9,375 nt of DNA from Negativicutes bacterium (lineage in GTDB: Bacteria > Bacillota > Negativicutes > JAGOZY01). Each line of letters opens with the position of its first letter. Position 1 is the first letter of the stretch. The notes below the pieces were generated by a model. That model searched no databases. It worked only from the letters and a program-made list of their open reading frames with translations, and was not told the origin of the DNA. This document shows positions 1 to 6,065 of the stretch, piece by piece. Where the stretch lies: contig JAGOZY010000019.1 of NCBI GenBank assembly GCA_018058445.1, positions 1 to 9,375 of the forward strand, in the 5' to 3' direction. Made by a program: the position numbers and the translations under genes.

Positions 1-1
1 T

Positions 2-280
2 GGCCAAATTATCGTTCCAAATCTAGCAGGTCTATCCATTCGTCAGTCAGCAAATTTACTTGCGCCTCATGGTATTTACTTAGTTCCTGATGGAAGTGGT
101 CGAGCGATCAAGCAAGATCCCCCACCGGGAACTGCGGTACCAAAGGGCACAGATGTCAATGTCTATTTTTCACCCGATGTGATCCCTCCAACCCAAATTA
201 TTCCGGCGCCTAAGCCTGTTGATCCCAAACCTCCGGTAAGTGACGACAAAGATAAAGATAAAAAGCCCGCTGGACAATAG
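2..280 (+). CDS. C-terminal PASTA domain of a penicillin-binding protein (SpoVD-like), 5' truncated
   Basis: Only the last 92 codons lie in the window; the frame is open from base 2 to a TAG at 278-280. The fragment has a PASTA repeat: VPNLAGLSIRQSANLL near the start, then a glycine turn, QDPPPGTAVPKGT and a closing VNVYF strand. It ends in a Pro- and Lys/Asp-rich tail (PAPKPVDPKPP, then DKDKDKK). PASTA repeats sit outside the cell at the C-terminus of class B penicillin-binding proteins and PrkC-type kinases. The single repeat with a 'LVPDGSG' turn before the PPPGT segment is closest in memory to SpoVD, the transpeptidase for spore cortex peptidoglycan. The transpeptidase domain is outside the window, so a division PBP (FtsI/PBP2) or a kinase cannot be excluded. 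No terminator is visible between it and fhs. Confidence 0.8.
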   Translation, partial: GQIIVPNLAGLSIRQSANLLAPHGIYLVPDGSGRAIKQDPPPGTAVPKGTDVNVYFSPDVIPPTQIIPAPKPVDPKPPVSDDKDKDKKPAGQ

Positions 281-338
281 TTAGCACTTAATAAAGGCAG
301 AAATCATCGGTTTCTAACGTTGGGAAGGGGAGTTATTT

Positions 339-2006
339 ATGAAAACTGACATTCAAATTGCTCAAGAAGCCACACTTCAACCGATTGGCGAAATCGCAGC
401 TCAACTAGGGATTCCTACAGAAGCACTTGAGTTCTATGGCCCTCATAAAGCGAAAGTTTCCTTGAAGTTCTATCAGCAGGTTCAGAGCCAGCCTGCGGGG
501 AAATTAGTGTTAGTTACAGCGATAACTCCAACTCCTGCTGGCGAGGGAAAGTCGACGACAACTGTTGGACTCGCCCAAGGCCTTGCCAAGCGGGGCATTA
601 AAGTCGCCGCAGCCTTACGGGAACCTTCTTTGGGACCTTGTTTTGGCGTCAAAGGCGGAGCCGCTGGTGGCGGTTACTCACAAGTGGTGCCAATGGAAGA
701 CATTAACTTGCATTTTACTGGCGATTTTCATGCGATTAGTGCAGCCCATAATCTACTTGCGGCAATGCTGGATAACCACATGCACCAAGGAAATCTCTTG
801 GATATCGATTCACGTCGCGTAATTCTGAAACGTGTAGTTGATATGAATGATCGAGCCCTTCGAAAAACCGTGATCGGTCTCGGTGGAAGACTCGATGGGA
901 TTCCCCGCGAAGATGGCTACGATATTACGGTTGCCTCCGAAGTTATGGCGATTCTTTGTCTGGCCACTTCAATTATGGATCTCAAAGAGCGACTCGGTCG
1001 AATGATCATTGCTTATAATCGTAAAGGCGAGCCTGTAACTGCGAGCCAAATATTGGCTCATGGTGCGATGGCAGCCCTTCTTAAAGACGCAATTAAACCA
1101 AATCTTGTGCAGACTTTAGAAGGAGTTCCGACCTTTATTCACGGTGGCCCTTTTGCAAATATCGCCCATGGTTGCAATAGCGTGATGGCAACCCAACTAG
1201 CTCTAAGAACTGCTGACGTCGCTGTGACAGAAGCTGGATTCGGAGCGGATCTCGGAGCAGAAAAATTTCTTGATATCAAATGCCGAGCGGCGGGTCTTTG
1301 GCCGAGTGCGGTCGTATTGGTTGCTACGATTCGAGCCCTTAAAATGCACGGCGGACTTGCTAAAACTGACTTAACCAAACCCGACGTTACCGCCCTCCAA
1401 AAAGGCAGTGTAAATTTAGCTAAGCATGTGGAAAATATGAAAAAATATGGATTGCCAGTTGTTGTCGCAGTCAATATTTTTCCAACAGATACCCCAGAGG
1501 AATTAGCGGCTTTAGAAGAGATTTGCCGGGAGCTTCAAGTTCCCTGCAAACTTTCCGATGTCTGGGCAAAAGGCGGTGAAGGTGGACTTGAGCTGGCAGA
1601 TACCGTGCTAGAGCTGATCGCCGAAGAGAAATCTCCGGCTTTCTTATACCCGAGCTCAATGAGTCCGGCAGATAAAATTAAAACAATTGCCCGAGAAATT
1701 TACGGTGCGAAAGATGTAGTATTTGAAAAAGCCGCGCTATCCGCTCTTGAGCAAGTGGATAAACTCGGCCTCAACGAATTTCCGATCTGCATGGCGAAAA
1801 CCCAATACTCTTTTTCCGATGATCCGACAAAGTTAGGTCGCCCAGAAGATTTTATCCTCACTGTAAAAAATATCCGAATCGCCGCTGGAGCCGGATTCTT
1901 AGTGGCTCTGACTGGTGAAATTATGACGATGCCAGGACTTCCAAAAGCGCCAGCCGCAGAAGGTATTGATGTTGATGAAGAAGGCCGAATTACTGGATTG
2001 TTTTAA
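339..2006 (+). CDS. fhs: Formate--tetrahydrofolate ligase (10-formyl-THF synthetase)
   Basis: Cytosolic enzyme that joins formate to tetrahydrofolate using ATP, giving 10-formyl-THF; it feeds purine synthesis and, in acetogens, the methyl branch of the Wood-Ljungdahl pathway. The 555 residues match the family's usual length, so the gene appears complete. Visible signatures: the P-loop [11 protein letters not shown] (about residues 63-73), the family motif [15 protein letters not shown] (102-116) followed by [12 protein letters not shown], and the second family motif [12 protein letters not shown] (328-339). The ATG start is supported by AAGGGGAG at 325-332, six bases upstream. The next gene starts 31 bases after the stop with its own ribosome binding site and no terminator between, so cotranscription with the first two DUF805 genes is likely. 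The next folate enzyme, FolD, is encoded 2.4 kb downstream after a block of membrane genes. Confidence 0.97.
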   Translation: MKTDIQIAQEATLQPIGEIAAQLGIPTEALEFYGPHKAKVSLKFYQQVQSQPAGKLVLVTAITPTPAGEGKSTTTVGLAQGLAKRGIKVAAALREPSLGPCFGVKGGAAGGGYSQVVPMEDINLHFTGDFHAISAAHNLLAAMLDNHMHQGNLLDIDSRRVILKRVVDMNDRALRKTVIGLGGRLDGIPREDGYDITVASEVMAILCLATSIMDLKERLGRMIIAYNRKGEPVTASQILAHGAMAALLKDAIKPNLVQTLEGVPTFIHGGPFANIAHGCNSVMATQLALRTADVAVTEAGFGADLGAEKFLDIKCRAAGLWPSAVVLVATIRALKMHGGLAKTDLTKPDVTALQKGSVNLAKHVENMKKYGLPVVVAVNIFPTDTPEELAALEEICRELQVPCKLSDVWAKGGEGGLELADTVLELIAEEKSPAFLYPSSMSPADKIKTIAREIYGAKDVVFEKAALSALEQVDKLGLNEFPICMAKTQYSFSDDPTKLGRPEDFILTVKNIRIAAGAGFLVALTGEIMTMPGLPKAPAAEGIDVDEEGRITGLF

Positions 2007-2037
2007 CAATCTCTAAGAGGTTTAAAGGAGTATATAA

Positions 2038-2478
2038 GTGAAAAAGAATCCATTAATGAAGGCGATTTTGTTCCTCTTCAGCCCAGTTGGCCGCTTAAAT
2101 CCGAAAGAGTATCTTCTAAAAGTAACCGTTTTACAAGCGACGAGAATAGGACTTTCTTATTTATTGCTCCTCAAATTTTTACCAGAAGAATTAGTTCTAG
2201 TTCTAAACTTCTTCATTGGGGTCTGCACTTTAGTCGCAGTTCTTCGAAGGCTTCATGATTGGGGTGGTGGCGGGATTTTAGTCCTCGTACAGATCATGGC
2301 CAATGCAGTCGGAGCGGCATTTACCGTGTCGAATAGTCCTGCCAGTGCCTATGTGACACTTCTACCTTACATCGTTTTAGCTGTCTGGGCGATACCGAAA
2401 AGCATTCCCGAACCCGAACCTAGCCCGATCATCCAGACAATTAAAAAATCGTCAAAAGGAGGAAGAGCAAAAAGATGA
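2038..2478 (+). CDS. DUF805-like membrane protein 1, divergent
   Basis: A 146-residue integral membrane protein of unknown function. It starts at GTG, with AAAGGAG at 2024-2030 seven bases upstream. It resembles DUF805 (the YhaH type) in the N-terminal FSPVGRLNPKEYLLK stretch (residues 14-28) and the RRLHDWGGGG segment (70-79) after the second hydrophobic helix. Hydrophobic stretches lie at about residues 27-46, 51-69, 79-96 and 104-119. It lacks the usual C-terminal GPNxYGxDP motif and ends instead in IPEPEPSP plus a basic tail (KKSSKGGRAKR). It is therefore the most divergent of the five copies here. Its stop overlaps the next start (ATGA), indicating translational coupling to DUF805 protein 2. 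The family assignment rests on two motifs and on the neighbours, and is weaker than for the other copies. Confidence 0.75.
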   Translation: MKKNPLMKAILFLFSPVGRLNPKEYLLKVTVLQATRIGLSYLLLLKFLPEELVLVLNFFIGVCTLVAVLRRLHDWGGGGILVLVQIMANAVGAAFTVSNSPASAYVTLLPYIVLAVWAIPKSIPEPEPSPIIQTIKKSSKGGRAKR

Positions 2479-2882
2479 ATACATTTGTAGACTCTTTTTT
2501 TCGAACAAAAGGTCGCTTAAATCGTAAAGGCTATATGTTACGCTTAGTTATTCTTCTTGTTCTGATCTTCTTTTGCCAAATCGTGATGAGCCAACTGGCG
2601 AATGCCCAAGGTAATTTAAGATATGCGGTCTTTTTCTTTTTGATTGCTCAATTTATCCTGGTGATTGGAAATTTATTTATTGCGGTTAGGCGTTTTCATG
2701 ATCTTAATCTATCCGGATACTGGGCGATCATAATCGGTGTATTGAGCGTGACCGGAGTTATCAGCCCGAGTATTGAAGTATTAACTGGGCTAACTCAACT
2801 AGGAATTACTATTTTTTTAATAAGCATTAAAGGATCAAAGGGCGAAAATAAATATGGGACAGATCCACTCGAACTTGAGTAA
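2475..2882 (+). CDS. DUF805 family membrane protein 2
   Basis: A 135-residue membrane protein with all three DUF805 hallmarks: KGRLNRKGYMLR near the N-terminus (residues 12-23), VRRFHDLNLSGYW (71-83) and GSKGENKYGTDPL (120-132). Three or four hydrophobic stretches lie between them, at about residues 23-42, 50-70, 81-98 and 103-118. The ATG overlaps the TGA of the preceding gene by four bases (ATGA), and AAGGAGG at 2456-2462 lies inside that gene. The pair is thus almost certainly cotranslated from one message with fhs. A 13-bp hairpin follows 20 bases after the stop and probably ends this transcript. No biochemical role is established for DUF805; a link to folate metabolism is inferred only from position. 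Confidence 0.9.
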   Translation: MNTFVDSFFRTKGRLNRKGYMLRLVILLVLIFFCQIVMSQLANAQGNLRYAVFFFLIAQFILVIGNLFIAVRRFHDLNLSGYWAIIIGVLSVTGVISPSIEVLTGLTQLGITIFLISIKGSKGENKYGTDPLELE

Positions 2883-2902
2883 AAAATGAAGAGTCGGATT
2901 AA

Positions 2903-2931
2903 AAGAGCTCGGTATTTGATACCGAGCTCTT
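2903..2931 (+). terminator. Hairpin terminator after DUF805 protein 2
   Basis: A perfect 13-bp stem (2903-2915 with 2919-2931) closes on a 3-base loop and contains the symmetric GAGCTC core. The tail TTCATTATATA is only moderately T-rich, so termination may be partial. The rest of the gap up to 3131 is AT-rich and holds no confident promoter or RNA element. Confidence 0.65.
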
Positions 2932-3131
2932 CATTATATAGATGCAAAAGTTAAGCCCCACCTTGAACCTTGCTATTTTCAAAAAAGAAAGTTACAATGT
3001 TACCTGTAGGAAAACGTGGCGTAGTTGAGCTATATTAACTGATTGTCTTTATTTATATTGTTAAGGAAAATTTATAGATCAACGAAGTAGCCATTGTAAA
3101 AAGAACCTACAAATATGTTTAAGGAGTTTTT

Positions 3132-3476
3132 ATGATGGACAAAGAAAAATTGATGCAAGAGTATGCCTGTTTTGAAGGACGTCTCAACCGAAAACCTTAT
3201 ATCATCCGGTCACTCATCCTCTCTTTAGTTGTAGGAGTCATTTGTGGAGTTTTATATATGATTCCAGTTGTTGAGTATTTAGCTTATATCGTTTATCTAG
3301 GTGGATTGTACTGCTCAGTTTCCCTAGGAGTACGCCGTTTGCACGACTTAGGCCGACCAGGTTGGTGGTTTATCGGACTCTTTATCCCTCTGGCTGGTTT
3401 TGCTCTGGCGATTTATATGCTCTTCTTTCGCGGTACAGAAGGACCGAATGAATATGGAAATGATCCACTCGCATAA
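3132..3476 (+). CDS. DUF805 family membrane protein 3
   Basis: The shortest copy (114 residues) and close to a minimal DUF805 protein. It has FEGRLNRKPYIIR (residues 14-26), GVRRLHDLGRPGWW (66-79) and FRGTEGPNEYGNDPL (99-113). Hydrophobic segments lie at about residues 27-43, 46-65 and 78-98. The basic RRLHD loop between the second and third segments fits a cytosolic location. The start is a double ATG (3132 and 3135); AAGGAG at 3121-3126 suits the first. The gene is flanked by hairpin terminators on both sides (2903-2931 and 3488-3526), so it probably forms its own transcription unit, although I could not find a convincing promoter in the 249-base gap ahead of it. Confidence 0.92.
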   Translation: MMDKEKLMQEYACFEGRLNRKPYIIRSLILSLVVGVICGVLYMIPVVEYLAYIVYLGGLYCSVSLGVRRLHDLGRPGWWFIGLFIPLAGFALAIYMLFFRGTEGPNEYGNDPLA

Positions 3477-3487
3477 AGTCGAGTTTT

Positions 3488-3526
3488 AAAAGACAGCTGG
3501 CTTATAGGATAAGTTAGCTGTCTTTT
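3488..3526 (+). terminator. Strong rho-independent terminator after DUF805 protein 3
   Basis: An 18-bp stem (3488-3505 with 3509-3526) with a 3-base AGG loop; two pairs near the loop are G-T. The downstream arm ends in TTTTT followed by ATTATC. The stem core is AGACAGCT/AGCTGTCT. The matching A-run on the 5' side would also allow some function in reverse, but no convergent gene is present. Confidence 0.88.
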
Positions 3527-3563
3527 TATTATCATTCCGATTAAACATAGATGAAAAGCTTAC

Positions 3564-3592
3564 TTGGAAGACACTAGAAGACCTGCTAGAAT
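3564..3592 (+). promoter_or_regulatory. Probable sigma-A type promoter for DUF805 protein 4
   Basis: TTGGAA (3564-3569) and TAGAAT (3587-3592) are separated by exactly 17 bases and match the -35 and -10 consensus at 4/6 and 5/6 positions. The pair lies after the terminator at 3488-3526 and about 50 bases before the next start codon, where a promoter is needed. Confidence 0.55.
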
Positions 3593-3641
3593 AATAGATA
3601 AGATTAGCCATAAGTTTTTTCGTCAACTTTAGGAGGTTTAT

Positions 3642-4112
3642 ATGAATAATTTCAATTCGAGAATGAACGAAAGGGAGGACTTTAGGCAGGAATCGGAGTC
3701 ACTTAGGTTGAGATTTTTTTCATTTAAAGGCCGCTTGTCTAAAGACGATTATATCGTTCGTTTTGCGATTCTGATCGGTATTTATATTTTGCTGATACTT
3801 ATCTTTTTTTCCTTGCTGGCATTTACGGTGCATCTTGGGAATCATTCGGAATGGGAAGCTTTGATTTTGATGATAAATGGTTGGATTCTTTTTGCGGTTC
3901 TTTATTTTGCTCGATTGATTAGTGAGCTTTCGTTATTGGCACGGCGCTTTCGAGATATCGGACAAGATGGATGGCTCTGTGCGCTAACTTTTCTGCCAGG
4001 TATCGGGCTATTTGTTCCTTTTGTGATGTGTTTTATCTCTGGAGATATCGGCCCTAATCGCTATGGCCCTGACCCACGGATAAAAAAGCAGACAAACGGT
4101 AACTACATTTAG
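3642..4112 (+). CDS. DUF805 family membrane protein 4, N-terminally extended
   Basis: A 156-residue membrane protein with DUF805 hallmarks: FFSFKGRLSKDDYIVR (residues 25-40), LARRFRDIGQDGW (99-111) and GDIGPNRYGPDP (134-145). The first helix pair is longer and more hydrophobic than in the other copies (about 41-63 and 71-95), and a third stretch lies at about 112-132. About 20 hydrophilic, charged residues precede the domain, and a short polar tail follows it. In the usual RRxHD motif the histidine is replaced by arginine (RRFRD). AGGAGG at 3631-3636, five bases ahead of the ATG, supports the start. A candidate promoter lies at 3564-3592. No clear terminator follows in the 266-base gap, so some read-through into the folD fusion gene is possible. 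Confidence 0.9.
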   Translation: MNNFNSRMNEREDFRQESESLRLRFFSFKGRLSKDDYIVRFAILIGIYILLILIFFSLLAFTVHLGNHSEWEALILMINGWILFAVLYFARLISELSLLARRFRDIGQDGWLCALTFLPGIGLFVPFVMCFISGDIGPNRYGPDPRIKKQTNGNYI

Positions 4113-4340
4113 GGCAGAGATCCCTCACACAAAAGTGAAAAAACAAAATGTGAATAATCGATTCGACCCAAATGCAGCAAAATCTATTTTTGATGATAAA
4201 AATAGAAAAATAAAAGTGATTGTTCCGCTCTATTAAAGGAAAATCTTGGTAAAAGACGAATCTTTAGACACAGTGTTTGTTTCTATTTAATGGGGTAACC
4301 AATAAAAATAAATATAGAGAGCAAGAAGAGTCTTACGATC

Positions 4341-4346
4341 TATAAT
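4341..4346 (+). promoter_or_regulatory. Consensus -10 box ahead of the DUF805-FolD gene
   Basis: TATAAT matches the -10 consensus fully and lies 32 bases before the start codon, giving a leader of roughly 27 bases. No good -35 is found 16-18 bases upstream (AGAGCA at 17), and there is no TG extension. The promoter would therefore be weak or activator-dependent. The AT-rich background makes chance occurrence possible. Confidence 0.35.
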
Positions 4347-4378
4347 AAAAATAGATTACTTGAAAAGGTTGTGGTGAA

Positions 4379-5719
4379 ATGATTAAGAATGAGACATTTA
4401 AAGAGACGTTTTTTAGTTTTGAAGGGCGACTTAATCGTCAACGATATTGGCTGCGTCTTTTGGCTCTGATGGGAATTATGCTAGGTAGTATTGCATTAAT
4501 TGCAAGTCTCTTTGGTGCCGCTCATGTGATGGAAAAAATGTACGAGTCGCCGACGGCCATGTATGTGGTGGTAGCGCTATTTTCGCTTTTAGCGATGGCT
4601 GCATATGTCGCGATGATCGTCAGTTCATTTTCGTTGTTAATTCGACGTCTGCATGATTTAAACCAGAGTGGCTGGATGTCGCTTTTGTCGTTTGTTCCTT
4701 TAGTCAGTTTTGGTCTCGGAATTTATGTAGGCTTTTTCCGTGGGACAGATGGGCCCAATCAATATGGTCCAGACCGACTTCGTCCCTTGGATAATCAGAA
4801 TTGGGCAACTCCGGCGAATTCGTTTGGACAGCCCCAGGGTTCTTACCAAACGAATCGATTTCAACCCAGACCCAAAGGTGATGTTGTAAAATTATTGGGA
4901 AAACCAGTTGCAGATGCCATTAAAGAAAAAATTATCGTGCAAGTCGAACATCGAAAAGCGCAAGAAGGGCCACTCGGATTTGCGACTGTTCGAGTAGGCA
5001 GTGACCCAGCGTCAGAAGTCTATCAAGGAAGACTTACTAAGGCTGCACATTCATTAGGATTTGTCCCCCGCGAGATATTGCTACCAGAGGATGCAACAGA
5101 AGAAGACGTGATCCAAGCGTTAAAAGAACTAGGCGATGACCCATCAGTTGCTGGGATCATGCTCTTTATGCCGCTTCCAGCAGGACTTGATGGGGATAAA
5201 ATTGCCGGAGCGATTCCACCGGAAAAAGATGTTGATTGCTTAAATCCGATTAGTATGGGGCGAGTGATGGCAGGAAAAAGTCCTTGGGCACCCTGCACAG
5301 CAAGAGCTGTGATCGCACTTCTTGATCACTATGGCTATGATCTGGCTGGGAAAAATGTAGTCGTTATTGGCCGATCCAACGTAGTGGGCCGCCCGCTAAC
5401 TCAGCTACTCACGAACCGCAATGCGACTGTGACCTTGTGCCATTCTAAGACACAAGAGCTTGCAACCCATACCCGCCAAGCGGATTTAGTGATTCTGGCT
5501 GCTGGACAAGTTGGACTACTAAAAGGGGATATGCTAAAACCTGGTGCTTGGGTAGTTGATGTAGGAATTAATCCTTCACCAGATGGAGTGGGAATTGTCG
5601 GGGATGCGGATTACGCTTCTTGCGCGGCTGTTGCTGCGGCGATCAGCCCAGTTCCTGGTGGTGTTGGTGGTATTAGCGTGATGATGGTGATGCAGGCCCT
5701 CTTAAGGCTGGAAAAATAA
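4379..5719 (+). CDS. folD: DUF805-FolD fusion: membrane-anchored methylene-THF dehydrogenase/methenyl-THF cyclohydrolase
   Basis: A 446-residue two-part protein. Residues 1-133 are a full DUF805 membrane domain: FEGRLNRQRYWLR (14-26), RRLHDLNQSGW (89-99) and FRGTDGPNQYGPD (120-132), with hydrophobic stretches at about 27-48, 60-88 and 99-120. A Gln/Asn/Pro-rich linker (about 134-167) leads to FolD (about 168-446), close to the usual 280-290 residues. FolD interconverts 10-formyl-, 5,10-methenyl- and 5,10-methylene-THF with NAD(P). Visible FolD motifs: VRVGSDPASEVY (204-215), KDVDCLNP (283-290), the Rossmann segment VVVIGRSNVVGRPL (327-340) and PVPGGVGG (424-431). At the E. coli Lys54 and Gln98 positions it has Leu219 and Phe263; Lys221 lies two residues on, and Asp286 matches Asp121. 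The reading frame is unbroken across the join. The ribosome binding site is weak (AAAAGG at 4363-4368). hypA starts one base after the stop. Confidence 0.93.
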   Translation: MIKNETFKETFFSFEGRLNRQRYWLRLLALMGIMLGSIALIASLFGAAHVMEKMYESPTAMYVVVALFSLLAMAAYVAMIVSSFSLLIRRLHDLNQSGWMSLLSFVPLVSFGLGIYVGFFRGTDGPNQYGPDRLRPLDNQNWATPANSFGQPQGSYQTNRFQPRPKGDVVKLLGKPVADAIKEKIIVQVEHRKAQEGPLGFATVRVGSDPASEVYQGRLTKAAHSLGFVPREILLPEDATEEDVIQALKELGDDPSVAGIMLFMPLPAGLDGDKIAGAIPPEKDVDCLNPISMGRVMAGKSPWAPCTARAVIALLDHYGYDLAGKNVVVIGRSNVVGRPLTQLLTNRNATVTLCHSKTQELATHTRQADLVILAAGQVGLLKGDMLKPGAWVVDVGINPSPDGVGIVGDADYASCAAVAAAISPVPGGVGGISVMMVMQALLRLEK

Positions 5720-5720
5720 C

Positions 5721-6059
5721 ATGCACGAAGCTACCCTCGGGAAAAGTATTTTGCGGATTGTATTAGAAAAAAACGGAAAAAATCCGATTCGAGCGGTTCG
5801 AGTCTCTATCGGTGGAGCCCATGCTTTAGAAGAAAATCAGTTATTTTCTGCCTGGAAAGCATTGACTAGTGGTACTCTTGCTGGAGAATCAGAACTTGTG
5901 ATCACCCGCCCGCCCTTACGATTTCAGTGTCGTCAGTGTCAGAACGAGTTCAGTCCTTCTGAGGGACTGGAGTGGCGTTGTCCCGGGTGTGATTCTGTCG
6001 GTCTTGAAATTGTTGGTGGTCGCGAAATGGAAGTAGTCAGCATTATTTTAAAGGAGTGA
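5721..6059 (+). CDS. hypA: HypA, nickel-insertion accessory protein
   Basis: A 112-residue cytosolic metallochaperone that passes Ni(II) to NiFe hydrogenase maturation, working with HypB. The N-terminal MHE supplies the His2 nickel ligand of the family. The zinc site is complete: CRQC (Cys70, Cys73) and CPGC (Cys87, Cys90). Length is typical. The central region reads IGGAHALEENQLFSAWKAL, where many homologues have IGELSGV-type sequence, so this copy is somewhat divergent. It starts one base after the folD stop, and no good Shine-Dalgarno is visible in the folD 3' end (only AAGG at 5704-5707). Expression probably depends on ribosomes finishing the folD fusion. A role in nickel loading of another enzyme, such as CO dehydrogenase or urease, is possible. 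Confidence 0.95.
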   Translation: MHEATLGKSILRIVLEKNGKNPIRAVRVSIGGAHALEENQLFSAWKALTSGTLAGESELVITRPPLRFQCRQCQNEFSPSEGLEWRCPGCDSVGLEIVGGREMEVVSIILKE

Positions 6060-6065
6060 AATAGA

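Noticed and set aside
565..822. Overlapping + strand frame inside fhs
   Set aside because: It overlaps the P-loop and family-motif region of fhs in another register and its peptide has no family features.
1139..1659. Two antisense open frames inside fhs (about 111 and 62 codons)
   Set aside because: They lie wholly opposite the conserved fhs coding sequence and have no recognisable domain; they are shadows of the real frame.
2942..3028. A 28-codon ATG frame in the gap after DUF805 gene 2
   Set aside because: It has no ribosome binding site, starts right behind a terminator hairpin, and encodes nothing recognisable.
4184..4205. An 8-bp AT-rich hairpin (CTATTTTT/AAAAATAG) before the folD fusion gene
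   Set aside because: It has too few GC pairs and no T-run after it; it is likely chance in AT-rich DNA.
4113..4378. Possible tetrahydrofolate riboswitch ahead of the folD fusion
   Set aside because: Folate genes can carry this riboswitch, but I could not find its conserved stems or core segments here, nor in the 58-base gap before fhs.
5023..5298. Antisense frame inside the FolD domain
   Set aside because: It is opposite conserved FolD motifs and shows no independent features.
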